From positions 62,001 through 126,000 of the forward strand of contig NZ_LSAZ01000004.1 in assembly GCF_001584325.1 (NCBI RefSeq): DNA of 64,000 bases, read 5' to 3'. The DNA comes from Bacillus nakamurai. Its GTDB lineage: Bacteria; Bacillota; Bacilli; Bacillales; Bacillaceae. This document shows positions 52,298 to 61,284 of the stretch, piece by piece (position 1 is the stretch's first letter; each line of letters starts with the position of its first letter). Both the position numbers and the translations under genes were made by a program. The notes below the pieces were generated by a model. The model worked only from the letters and a program-made list of their open reading frames with translations. It was not told the origin of the DNA and ran no database searches.

Positions 52298-54187
52298 TTA
52301 ATTCTCGAGCTCTTCAATCATCAGTGACAATTCGGTCCAGCGTTCCATTGCCGCTTCAAGTTCTTCAGACGTTTTAGCCTGCTCCGCCATCAGTTCTTGA
52401 ATCTTTCCGAAATCGCTTCCCGCTTCGGCGATTTCCGCTTCCAGACGCTCATGCTTTTCTTCAAGTCCGGCAATCTTGTCTTCGATGCCGTCCCATTCAA
52501 TCTGATCCTTGTAAGAAAGCTTTTTACGCTTTTTCTTCGTTTCTTCCTCAGTTTTTTTCTCTTCAGCGGGCTGTTTTTCCGCCGTTTTCTTCGTTTTCAT
52601 TTCTTCCATAAATTCGCTGTACGAACCTTGGAAACGGGAAATGATGCCTTGTCCTTCAAACACGATCAGGCGGTCGACGACGCGGTCAAGGAAGTAGCGG
52701 TCATGGGATACTGTAATGACGACGCCCGGGAACTGGCCGATATAATCTTCAAGCACGCTTAATGTCTCTGTGTCCAGATCATTGGTCGGCTCATCTAAAA
52801 ACAGCACATTCGGCTCCTGCATCAAAACGTTCAGCAAGTACAGACGCCGTTTTTCCCCGCCTGACAGCTTTCTGATATACGTCTGCTGCATCGGTCGCGG
52901 GAACAGAAATCGTTCGAGCATTTGTTCCGCGGTGATGATATCGCCTTCGGCCGTTTTGACGATTTCTGCGGTTTCTTTTATATACTCAATGACTTTCATG
53001 TCACCGTTCATTTCACTATGGTCTTGGGTGTAGTAGCCGATTCTTACCGTCTGCCCGATGATGATGCGGCCGATGTCAGGCTCAATCCGCCCGGCGAGGC
53101 TGTTTAAGAGCGTTGTTTTTCCGATGCCGTTCGGCCCGATGATGCCGATTCGTTCTCCCGGTATGACAAGCTCGTTAAATTGGCTGATGAGCGCTTGTCC
53201 GTTATAGGTTATCGTCACGTTCTCGGCTTCAATCACCTGTTTGCCGAGACGGTGGGAGCCTATTGCAAAGTCGAGTGAACCGGATACGGCGGGCCCTTTT
53301 TGCTCCTTAAGCGCCTCCGCTCTGTCCACTCTCGCTTTTTGTTTCGTCGAGCGCGCCTTTGCGCCTCGTCTGAGCCAAGCCAGTTCGCGGCGCAGCAGGT
53401 TTTGGCGCTTTGTTTCCTTTTGTTCGGCCAGCGCTTCCCGCTCGGCGCGTTTTTCCAAAAATACTTCATAGTTTCCTTTATACGTATAAAGGCTTCCTCT
53501 CTCAAGCTCATAAATTCTGTTCGTTACCCGGTTTAAAAAATATCTGTCGTGCGTCACGAGCATGACGGCGCCGGGATATTGCGATAAATACCCTTCCAGC
53601 CATTCAATCGTTTCATTGTCCAAATGGTTTGTCGGTTCGTCCAAAATGAGCAGATCAGCAGGCTGAATGACATTTTTGGCAATAGCAGCCCGCTTTTTCT
53701 GGCCTCCGGACAGCTCGCTGACATTCTTCATCAAGTCTGTGACGCCAAGCTTGGTTAAGACCGTTTTGGCTAACGTATTTGCCTCCCACGCGTTGTTTGC
53801 ATCCATCTTGCCTTGCGCATCAAGCAGATTTTTCTGGCGTTTTTCATTTTCCGGCTCTTCATTCAGCGCCTGAAGCGCTTTTTCATATTCTCTCAGCGTT
53901 CTCATGACCGCAGAATCGCCTGAGTAAATGTGCTCGAGCACGGTTTGTCCGGCCGGAAGCTCCGGGTCCTGATGCAAAAATTCAATATGCACGCTGCCCG
54001 ATGCCGTAATGGTGCCTTCTTCGGTTGATTCAAGGCCGGCAATGGTTTTCAGAAGCGTTGACTTGCCCGTTCCGTTCGGGCCGATTAAACCGATTCTTTC
54101 ATTTTCTTCAATATGAAAGGAGATATGGTCGAATAATGTCTTATCTCCGTATGTTTTATAAAGGTTTTCCGCTTTTATGATGCTCAT
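52298..54187 (-). CDS. yfmR: YfmR, ABC-F translation factor
   Basis: 629 residues from ATG 54187 (TAGGAACC upstream), the length of the B. subtilis protein. Two ABC domains (Walker A GPNGTGKS and GPNGIGKT; LSGGQKKRA and LSGGEKRRL), a linker with an arm rich in Arg (AWLRRGAKARSTKQKAR) and a C-terminal coiled coil with a lysine-rich start (KKTAEKQPAEEKKTEEE). This is the Uup/EttA-like class. B. subtilis YfmR relieves ribosome stalling at polyproline and is needed when EF-P is absent. Intact. Confidence 0.92.
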   Translation of the reverse strand: MSIIKAENLYKTYGDKTLFDHISFHIEENERIGLIGPNGTGKSTLLKTIAGLESTEEGTITASGSVHIEFLHQDPELPAGQTVLEHIYSGDSAVMRTLREYEKALQALNEEPENEKRQKNLLDAQGKMDANNAWEANTLAKTVLTKLGVTDLMKNVSELSGGQKKRAAIAKNVIQPADLLILDEPTNHLDNETIEWLEGYLSQYPGAVMLVTHDRYFLNRVTNRIYELERGSLYTYKGNYEVFLEKRAEREALAEQKETKRQNLLRRELAWLRRGAKARSTKQKARVDRAEALKEQKGPAVSGSLDFAIGSHRLGKQVIEAENVTITYNGQALISQFNELVIPGERIGIIGPNGIGKTTLLNSLAGRIEPDIGRIIIGQTVRIGYYTQDHSEMNGDMKVIEYIKETAEIVKTAEGDIITAEQMLERFLFPRPMQQTYIRKLSGGEKRRLYLLNVLMQEPNVLFLDEPTNDLDTETLSVLEDYIGQFPGVVITVSHDRYFLDRVVDRLIVFEGQGIISRFQGSYSEFMEEMKTKKTAEKQPAEEKKTEEETKKKRKKLSYKDQIEWDGIEDKIAGLEEKHERLEAEIAEAGSDFGKIQELMAEQAKTSEELEAAMERWTELSLMIEELEN

Positions 54188-54345
54188 GGTTCCTATCAAT
54201 CCTCACGTAAGTTCATGTGTTCATTTTAAATCAGGCGCTGGAATAAAACTAGTAAAAGGACAGACAAATTTCTTGAAGAAGATCATTTTGTCCGAAGAAT
54301 GTTTGCGTGTCTCCTTCTATACACTGGAGGGGAAGAGGTGATGAC

Positions 54346-55413
54346 ATGATCAGCATCAGTTTGTGCGTAATTGTGAAAAACGAAGAAGAAGTGCTGGCAG
54401 GCTGCCTTGATTCTGTCAAAGATATTGCAGACGAAATCGTGATTGTCGATACTGGATCGCTTGATCAGACAAAGGAGATCGCATCCCGATATACGGATAA
54501 GATTTACGACTTTGAGTGGATCGACCATTTTGCGGCAGCCCGCAATTTTGCTTTTTCAAAGGCAGAAATGGAATATATCCTCTGGCTGGACGCTGACGAC
54601 ATCTTCTTAGAAGAAGACCGCAGAAAGCTGATTGAGCTGAAAGCGTCACTTTCTAAAGACGTTGATGCGGTGTCGATGTATTACCATGTCGGCTTTGATG
54701 CACGGGGAGAGGTCAATTTTAAGTATCGCCGGAACCGATTGGTCAAGCGGGACATCGGTTTTCGCTGGATCGGAGCGGTACATGAGTATCTTGAGGTATA
54801 CGGGAACATCATGGAAACCGATATCGCCGTCACACACCGGAAATCTGACAAAAAGCACTCGCCGCCCTCAGACCGCAATTTAAACATTTATGAAAAAATG
54901 GCGGAAAACAGCGAAACGATGACGCCGCGCGATTTATTTTATTTTGCGAATGAATTAAAAGACCACGGCCAATATCAGCGCGCTATTACGTATTACCACC
55001 ATTTCCTCTCAACAAAGCAGTGCTGGATTGAAGATGAAATCAGAACGTGCCAATACTTATCCGATTGCTACAAGGCGGTCGGGCATGAAGAAGCGGCCCT
55101 TACGTCTCTATTAAAAGCGTTTCTGATTGATTGCCCTCGGCCGGAGTTTTGCTGCAGGCTCGGCGACTACTTTACGGAGAAACAGCAATATCCGCAAGGC
55201 GCATTTTGGTATGAGCTCGCTCTTTCAGCCAAAAGCAACGATACAAGCTTCACTCAGGTCGAGTTCTCCACCTGGTATCCTCATTTACAGCTATGCGTCT
55301 GCCATTGGCAGCTCGGCGACAGAGAAAAAGCGAAGTATCATAATGACAAAGCGGCTTCCTACAATCCGTCGCATCCGAGTGTGCTTTATAACCAAGGCGT
55401 GCTGGGCGGATAA
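54346..55413 (+). CDS. GT2 glycosyltransferase with TPR domain (SunS-like layout)
   Basis: 355 residues from ATG 54346 with GAAGAGGTG upstream. A GT-A domain: SLCVIVKNEEEVLAGCL (5-21), VDTGSLDQT near 38, DxD-type WLDADDIF near 85, VHEYLEVYG near 150. The C-terminal half is built of TPR-like helices (LFYFANELKDHGQYQRAITYY, CQYLSDCYKAVGHEEAAL). This order resembles SunS, which adds sugars to bacteriocin cysteines, but no glycocin precursor or exporter is near. Ends in a terminator. Not part of the B. subtilis 168 order I remember, so accessory. Acceptor unknown. Confidence 0.8.
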   Translation: MISISLCVIVKNEEEVLAGCLDSVKDIADEIVIVDTGSLDQTKEIASRYTDKIYDFEWIDHFAAARNFAFSKAEMEYILWLDADDIFLEEDRRKLIELKASLSKDVDAVSMYYHVGFDARGEVNFKYRRNRLVKRDIGFRWIGAVHEYLEVYGNIMETDIAVTHRKSDKKHSPPSDRNLNIYEKMAENSETMTPRDLFYFANELKDHGQYQRAITYYHHFLSTKQCWIEDEIRTCQYLSDCYKAVGHEEAALTSLLKAFLIDCPRPEFCCRLGDYFTEKQQYPQGAFWYELALSAKSNDTSFTQVEFSTWYPHLQLCVCHWQLGDREKAKYHNDKAASYNPSHPSVLYNQGVLGG

Positions 55414-55417
55414 TAAA

Positions 55418-55452
55418 AGGAGCTGTCCCCGCATTCGGAGACAGCTCCTTTC
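55418..55452 (+). terminator. Terminator after the GT2 gene
   Basis: AGGAGCTGTCCCC - GCATT - CGGAGACAGCTCCT hairpin with tail TTCTCC; the 180 bases after it hold no gene I can support. Confidence 0.75.
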
Positions 55453-55631
55453 TCCATTATGTATTCGTATGTGTACCCTTCGGCATGATGGATGAAACGC
55501 ATATAGTAAGGATTGAATATCCCTACTATCTTTTTATCTTAAATTTCAACGAGAAGCATCCCCTGATACGATAAGAACGTACATATAAAGCCAATTGAAG
55601 ATGAAACAACAGACGAAGAACATAAAACATT

Positions 55632-56285
55632 CTATATTGAATGCTTTTTATCTTTATCATCATTTGGTGATGCACCAGAGCGTGTCAATAAGCGGTCTAA
55701 TACTTTTCCAGTAAACGGCATAAAGCAATTAAGAATTAGCTCCCCTAAACAAACGGTTAATAAAGTTCCAACCCCTATTGGTCCATTAAAAATCATTGCC
55801 ATTATCAAGAATACGAGGTAAATGAATGTTCTCGAAAAAAATATATTTGTTCTAGTTAACTCTTGGATGATTAATGTTAATCGGTCAACTGGAATCGGCG
55901 CAAAATTTGTGTGTAAATATGTTGCCGTTCCTAATCCGATAACAACTAAACCGGCTCCAAAACAAACAGCTTTGCTGCACCACAGTTCAGGTGTTATGAA
56001 ATTGTGCAATAGAAAAAGCCACATATCAATACCAATCCCCGTTATAAATGCTGTTAACATCCCCAAAACTTCTGGTCTTTGCCTTTTTAAAAATGAATTA
56101 CAACAGATCAATATGAAAGCTATTATGATTTCCCAACTTCCCACAGTAAGTCCCGCATTTTGGGACAGTCCTACCACAACTGCATCAAAAGGTGAAGTTC
56201 CAAGTTCTGATTGGATCGTGAAAGAAATACCAAGGGTTAATATTAAAATTCCTAAAACATAAAAAACATATTTCACTTTACTCAC
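55632..56285 (-). CDS. YczE/YyaS/YitT-family membrane protein
   Basis: 217 residues, five hydrophobic segments, with LGISFTIQSELGTSPFDAVVVGLSQ near the N terminus (GTSPFD motif) and LHTNFAPIPVDRL near 125, both typical of YczE-like proteins. YczE itself is needed for lipopeptide synthesis in B. subtilis, by an unknown route. It diverges from the marR gene across 101 bases holding two MarR-type boxes, so both are likely under that regulator. GAGGTG upstream of ATG 56285. AT-rich. Confidence 0.8.
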   Translation of the reverse strand: MSKVKYVFYVLGILILTLGISFTIQSELGTSPFDAVVVGLSQNAGLTVGSWEIIIAFILICCNSFLKRQRPEVLGMLTAFITGIGIDMWLFLLHNFITPELWCSKAVCFGAGLVVIGLGTATYLHTNFAPIPVDRLTLIIQELTRTNIFFSRTFIYLVFLIMAMIFNGPIGVGTLLTVCLGELILNCFMPFTGKVLDRLLTRSGASPNDDKDKKHSI

Positions 56286-56300
56286 CTCTTTATATTTTTA

Positions 56301-56312
56301 TTGCAAATACAA
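56301..56312. promoter_or_regulatory. MarR-type box 1
   Basis: TTGCAAATACAA; together with 56313-56319 it mirrors box 2, giving 19-base inverted arms that are nearly perfect over a 22-base gap. Confidence 0.6.
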
Positions 56313-56347
56313 CAAAATTAGGTTATATTCAATATATTCCATTTTTG

Positions 56348-56359
56348 TTGCATTTGCAA
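56348..56359. promoter_or_regulatory. MarR-type box 2 overlapping the marR promoter
   Basis: TTGCATTTGCAA, itself a palindrome (arms TTGCA/TGCAA). A possible promoter TTGTTG-N16-TATATG (56345-56372) overlaps it, which would allow self-repression. Confidence 0.6.
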
Positions 56360-56386
56360 TAAAAACTATATGCTTAGGAGGTCATT

Positions 56387-56839
56387 ATGAAGGAAATTCT
56401 TCGTGAAATTGGGATGATTGCCAGGGCTTTAGATTCTATAAGCAATATAGAATTTAAAGAATATGATCTCACAAAAGGGCAGTATTTGTACCTTGTCCGA
56501 ATATGTGAAAACCCGGGAATCATTCAGGAAAAGTTAGCTGAGATGGTAAAAGTTGATCGAACAACAGCAGCTCGTGCCATAAAAAAACTTGAAATTAACG
56601 GATTTATTGAAAAGAAAGAAGATAAACATAACAAAAAAATTAAAAAACTCTTTCCAACAGAGAAAGGGAAACATGTTTATCCTTTTATAAAAAAAGAAAA
56701 TGATCATTCGAATCGTGTCGCATTAGCGGGGTTTTCCGAAAAAGAAGCGGAAACCATTTTTCATCTTCTCCAAAGAATGAGAAAAAATATAGAAATTGAC
56801 TGGGAATATGTAAAAAAGGGAAACAAGAGAGATTATTAA
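56387..56839 (+). CDS. MarR-family regulator of the paiAB island
   Basis: 150 residues with GGAGG upstream of ATG 56387. Winged helix typical of MarR: LTKGQYLYLVRICENPGIIQEKLAEMVKVDRTTAARAIKKLE (about 30-71) and wing NGFIEKKEDKHNKKIKKLFPT. No obvious redox Cys apart from one in RICENPG, which could sense oxidants. It shares its control region with the divergent YczE-like gene and is followed after 20 bases by paiA and then paiB, suggesting one four-gene divergent module. Confidence 0.85.
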   Translation: MKEILREIGMIARALDSISNIEFKEYDLTKGQYLYLVRICENPGIIQEKLAEMVKVDRTTAARAIKKLEINGFIEKKEDKHNKKIKKLFPTEKGKHVYPFIKKENDHSNRVALAGFSEKEAETIFHLLQRMRKNIEIDWEYVKKGNKRDY

Positions 56840-56847
56840 TTTTATAA

Positions 56848-57384
<537 letters not shown>

Positions 57385-57407
57385 CCTTTTTTGAAAGGCG
57401 GATGATG

Positions 57408-58025
57408 ATGTATATTCCAAAATACTTTAAGGTCACAAATGTTGATGAAATTTGGGATCTTGTTCAAGAGAACTCTTTTGGCACGATCGTCACAACAGAA
57501 CAAAGGAAACCAATTGCCACTCATTTGCCTTTAGGGTTAAATAAAAAAGGTGCTGATTTCTATATTTCCGGGCATATGGCTTATGGAAATCCCCAGTGGA
57601 GAACATTTGAAACCTGTGAAGATGTGCTTGTTATGTTTCAAGGGCCGCACGCTTACATTTCTTCCTCTTGGTATGGGCATGAAGAAGTTCCGACATGGAA
57701 TTACCAAGCCATCCATGTATATGGTAAAGCAAGCATTTTAGAGAAAGATGAATTAATAGAAGAATTAACAATAATGATGGAGAAATATGAAAAGCATCGA
57801 GAAAATCCCGTTTTATGGGACAAACTATCTCCTCAGCTCTTACAAAGCCAACTGAAAGGTATTGTTGGGTTTAAGATGAAGGCGGAAGAAATTCAGGCTG
57901 CATATAAATTAAGTCAGAACCGAAATGAAACGGATTATATGAACATCATTGATAAATTACAAAATGAAGGAAACCCAAATTCGAAACAAATGGCAGAACT
58001 GATGGAAAAGAGATTAAAAAAATAA
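57408..58025 (+). CDS. paiB: PaiB, FMN-binding repressor-like protein
   Basis: 205 residues from the third of three consecutive ATGs (57402, 57405, 57408), chosen because AAAGGCGG lies six bases before it and family members begin MYIPKYFK. Split-barrel flavin fold: FGTIVTTEQRKPIATHLPL near 25, GHMAYGNPQWR near 50, SSSWYGHEEVPTWNYQAIHVYG near 82. PaiB lowers sporulation and protease gene expression when present in high copy; whether it binds DNA directly is unclear. Last gene of the marR-paiA-paiB unit. Confidence 0.88.
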   Translation: MYIPKYFKVTNVDEIWDLVQENSFGTIVTTEQRKPIATHLPLGLNKKGADFYISGHMAYGNPQWRTFETCEDVLVMFQGPHAYISSSWYGHEEVPTWNYQAIHVYGKASILEKDELIEELTIMMEKYEKHRENPVLWDKLSPQLLQSQLKGIVGFKMKAEEIQAAYKLSQNRNETDYMNIIDKLQNEGNPNSKQMAELMEKRLKK

Positions 58026-58079
58026 ATATAAGCCTACTTTTATTAAACCCTCAGATATAGAATTAATCAACGGAACGGA

Positions 58080-58103
58080 GCTGCCCTATCGGCAGTTTCT
58101 CTT
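58080..58103 (+). terminator. Probable terminator after paiB
   Basis: AGCTGCC - CTAT - CGGCAGTTTCTCTT, a short stem with a T-rich tail. Confidence 0.55.
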
Positions 58104-58135
58104 CAGATTGTGGAACGCACTTAAATGAATTTCAA

Positions 58136-58184
58136 AAAAAGCCTATATCACTGATTACTTAGTAATCGGCGATACAGGCTTTAT
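58136..58184 (-). terminator. Terminator after yfmS
   Basis: Minus strand AAAGCCTGTATCGCCGATTAC - TAA - GTAATCAGTGATATAGGCTT, a 20-pair stem with three mismatches, followed by T6. Confidence 0.88.
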
Positions 58185-58219
58185 CTATCGATATTTTTAA
58201 CAAGAAGCTCCCCGATTTT

Positions 58220-59074
58220 TTATGATTCTCCCAGTACGTTTTCGGCCATTTTTGCCAAATGCTGGGCACTTCCCGAAATTTCCTGCATTGTCGCTGAAAT
58301 TTGTTCAACCGCCGCCGCTTGGCCTTCTGTGTTCTGGTTGATGGATTCAATGGAATCCTCAAGCCCTTTAAGCAGGCTGTGTATTTTTTTCGTAATTTGG
58401 TCAATCTGACCGACATTGTCCTTTGAATGAGTGGCAAGCTTGCGGATTTCGTCCGCTACGACGGAAAAGCCCTTCCCTGACTCCCCGGCTCTGGCCGCTT
58501 CAATGGCCGCGTTTAAGCCCAGCAGATTGCTTTGATCTGATATGCCTTTGACGGTAACGGAAATGTCGGCGATCTCTCCGGCGCTCTCACTGACCTGTTT
58601 CGCTTGAGTAGAAATGCCTGACATCTGTGCTGAAAAACCGTTGATGGATTCAGAAATATCTGCGACGGCAGAAGCCGTCTGCTCAACGACGGCAGACAGG
58701 CTTTCAGCCACATCATGCAGCTTTGCCGACTTTTCAAGGCTTGTACCGAGACCGACACCCCCGATGACTCTCCCGTTTTCATCATGAAGCGGAATCGCTC
58801 GGGCAATGAGCGGAAATCCGAACAGCTCTTTTGGAACCATGCTTGTTTTTTTCTGATTCGTGCGGATGGCGTCTGTAATGATGTCCCCTTTTTGCAGCGG
58901 GTCACCCGGCTTTACATTCAGGGAAAATGTCTTAGCCGGAATATTCACGATTAATTTTTCTGTATCATAAATGCCGATCGTGATATCATCCTGGATCAGG
59001 CTGTTTAAATAAGGCGCCACTTTGATAAAAGCGCCGAGCAGCCCATGTGTGTCTTGCTCCGTCTGTATACTCAT
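58220..59074 (-). CDS. yfmS: YfmS, soluble chemotaxis receptor-like protein
   Basis: Start ATG 59074, after AAGGAGTGAAAGAG. 284 residues without membrane segment: an N-terminal sensor domain of about 115 residues ([20 protein letters not shown]) of the kind in small soluble chemoreceptors, then a methyl-accepting signalling domain with the hairpin tip [21 protein letters not shown] (about 190) that contacts CheA/CheW. A CheV-like C-terminal CheW domain is missing. The ligand is unknown. Spaced 15 bases from yfmT, so both are one operon. Confidence 0.9.
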   Translation of the reverse strand: MSIQTEQDTHGLLGAFIKVAPYLNSLIQDDITIGIYDTEKLIVNIPAKTFSLNVKPGDPLQKGDIITDAIRTNQKKTSMVPKELFGFPLIARAIPLHDENGRVIGGVGLGTSLEKSAKLHDVAESLSAVVEQTASAVADISESINGFSAQMSGISTQAKQVSESAGEIADISVTVKGISDQSNLLGLNAAIEAARAGESGKGFSVVADEIRKLATHSKDNVGQIDQITKKIHSLLKGLEDSIESINQNTEGQAAAVEQISATMQEISGSAQHLAKMAENVLGES

Positions 59075-59089
59075 CTCTTTCACTCCTTT

Positions 59090-60547
59090 TTAATATGGAA
59101 ACTGCCGTTTTTCGTGCTGAACCGAAATCCATTTCAATGTTGTAAATTCCTCAAGGCTCCACTCGCCGTTCAGCCTGCCGAGGCCTGATTGTTTTTCACC
59201 GCCGAACGCCACATTCGGTTCATCATTAATGGTTGTATCATTGACATGAATCATGCCTGTTTCGATCCGTTTCGCAAATTCAACGCCTCGCTCAATATTT
59301 GCCGTATGCACCGCTCCGCTTAAACCGAACGGCGTAGCATTTGCGATGTCTGCCGCTTCGTCTTCTGTATCAAACGGCATAATGCAAACGACCGGACCGA
59401 ATAATTCTTCCTTCGCGATGCTCATGTCCGGTTTCACATCTTTTAAGATTACAGGCTCAGCGACCGTTCCGGTAAATTCGCCGAGAAGAACGGGAACGGC
59501 TCCCTCTTCAATGGCTCTTTCTACAGACCGTTTTAAGCCCTCCGTCTGTCTCGTGTTGATTAAAGGCCCGATAACCGTATCAGGGTCCATCGGATCTCCG
59601 ACCTTCAGAGAAGATACTTTCGCTTCATAAAGCTCTGTAAATTTGTCATACAAAGATGTATGAACCAGCACACGGTTTGCTGACATGCAAATTTGTCCCT
59701 GATGCGTAAACCGGCTGAACACCGCCGCATTGACCGCATATTCAATATCCGCATCCTCAAGTACGATCAGCGCGCTGTTTCCGCCAAGCTCCAAGAGCGG
59801 TTTTTTAAAGTGCTTGACCGCAAGCTGCCCGATATAGCTGCCCACACCCGTTGAGCCTGTAAATGAGATGATGCGAGGCACCGGATGCTCGACAAAACTG
59901 TCGCCGATCTCCGCGATATCTGTAACGATGACGTTCAGCAGTCCGTCCGGGACGCCGGCCGCTTCAAAAATTTTCGCAATGAGCGTGCCGCCGCAGATCG
60001 GTGTTTCCTCATGAGGCTTTAAAACGACACCGTTACCCGCTCCGAGCGCCGGCGCGACGGATTTCATCGAGAGGAAAAACGGGAAATTAAACGGGCTGAT
60101 CACCCCGACGACGCCGGCCGGAATTCGGTACAGCCTGTTTTCTTTGCCGTCAATCGTCGACGGCAGAATTTTCCCTTCCATCCGAACAGGAAAGGAAGCC
60201 GCTTCTTTTATCATATTTTTGACAAGTCCGATTTCAAACTCAGCCTTCAGCCTTGTTCCGCCAAGCTCCTCCATGATCAAGTAAATGATGGCTTCTTCAT
60301 GCTCTTCGATGAAAGATACGGCCTTTTCCAAGATGGAGCGCTTTTTGAAGGGATTCACTTTGTCCCATTCTTTTTTCGCAAGAGCCGCAGCGCGATACGC
60401 TGCATCTACATCATCAGGCGTCGCTTTTCGGAATGAAGTTATCACTTTTTGAGTATAAGGATTTCTGTTTTCCAATACGTTCCGGCTGCTGCCTTCCCCC
60501 CATTTGCCGCCGATAAACTGCTTATTTAGTTCTTCATATTGAAACAT
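59090..60547 (-). CDS. yfmT: YfmT, aromatic aldehyde (vanillin/benzaldehyde) dehydrogenase
   Basis: 485 residues from ATG 60547 with AAGGGAG upstream. ALDH family: FNFPFFLSMKSVAPALGAGN near 150, FTGSTGVG near 233, general base Glu in LELGGNSA (near 256), catalytic Cys in GQICMSANR near 290. B. subtilis YfmT oxidises vanillin to vanillate. Next to a chemoreceptor gene, it may serve taxis to and use of plant phenolic aldehydes, which is inference. Confidence 0.9.
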   Translation of the reverse strand: MFQYEELNKQFIGGKWGEGSSRNVLENRNPYTQKVITSFRKATPDDVDAAYRAAALAKKEWDKVNPFKKRSILEKAVSFIEEHEEAIIYLIMEELGGTRLKAEFEIGLVKNMIKEAASFPVRMEGKILPSTIDGKENRLYRIPAGVVGVISPFNFPFFLSMKSVAPALGAGNGVVLKPHEETPICGGTLIAKIFEAAGVPDGLLNVIVTDIAEIGDSFVEHPVPRIISFTGSTGVGSYIGQLAVKHFKKPLLELGGNSALIVLEDADIEYAVNAAVFSRFTHQGQICMSANRVLVHTSLYDKFTELYEAKVSSLKVGDPMDPDTVIGPLINTRQTEGLKRSVERAIEEGAVPVLLGEFTGTVAEPVILKDVKPDMSIAKEELFGPVVCIMPFDTEDEAADIANATPFGLSGAVHTANIERGVEFAKRIETGMIHVNDTTINDEPNVAFGGEKQSGLGRLNGEWSLEEFTTLKWISVQHEKRQFPY

Positions 60548-60709
60548 ATAAACATCTCCCTTCAATCGAAACTTGAAAAAATTGTTGATGAGTCATTTTT
60601 TGTATCGGTTTTAACGTGAGAAAATTGAACTATTTCAGAATAAAAATACGAATCCTGACATGCACTGACGCTTTTTCGCTTCTTCCTTTTAAAGTGGAAA
60701 ATTCTTTAA

Positions 60710-60738
60710 TTGACTGTACAAAATTTCGACAATATAAT
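60710..60738 (+). promoter_or_regulatory. SigA promoter of yfnA
   Basis: TTGACT (60710-60715), 17 bases, TATAAT (60733-60738). Confidence 0.85.
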
Positions 60739-60794
60739 ACAAACGTCAATGTATATAATGATTAGAATATTATGAATTTTCCAGGTGGAACAAT

Positions 60795-61217
60795 ATGTCT
60801 TCACTTTTTCGAAAAAAGCCGCTGGCAGATCTAAAGGCCCAGAGCAAACAGACCAGCCTGTCCCGCTCGTTAAGCGCTTTTGACTTAGTCTTACTCGGAA
60901 TCGGCTGTGTCGTCGGCACGGGGATCTTTGTGATTACGGGAACCGTTGCCGCCACAGGCGCCGGCCCCGCTCTTATTCTGTCGTTTGTTCTCGCGGGGAT
61001 TGCCTGCGCGCTTGCAGCTTTTTGTTACGCGGAATTTTCTTCATCCATACCGATCTCGGGCAGCGTGTATACGTATTCGTATGTGACGCTTGGAGAATTT
61101 CTCGCGTTTTTGATCGGCTGGGACTTAATGCTTGAATATGTTATTGCGCTCGCCGCCGGCATGGTCATCTATATGATCTATTCGAAAAAACACAGTTTAT
61201 TAAAAAGAGGCTCTTGA
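60795..61217 (+). pseudogene. yfnA: YfnA amino acid permease with a large in-frame internal deletion
   Basis: The 140-codon frame begins MSSLFRKKPLADLKAQSK and runs through the first three membrane segments (GIFVITGTVAATGAG, SGSVYTYSYVTLGEFLAFLIGWDLMLEYVIALAA), then jumps to MVIYMIYSKKHSLLKRGS, the very C terminus expected for YfnA (remembered end VYFLYSRKHSLLNK). The intact APC-family carrier has about 460 residues, so roughly 320 codons (near 960 bases) are missing, with the frame kept. The promoter is intact. The product keeps three or four of twelve segments and cannot be a working permease. Confidence 0.85.
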
Positions 61218-61284
61218 TAATTCCTTCACCTTATGAATAATATGGTGTATGCTTCGCTTACATAGATGAAGGAGGAGAATCACT

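Noticed and set aside
55453-55631. A possible gene remnant (DETTDEEHKTFYIECF) between the GT2 gene and the YczE-like gene.
   Set aside because: Too short, no start or binding site, and no family recognised.
60566-60700. A SigD-type promoter before yfmT (ACCGATAC).
   Set aside because: A -10-like block is present but no TAAA lies at the right distance, so I could not support it.
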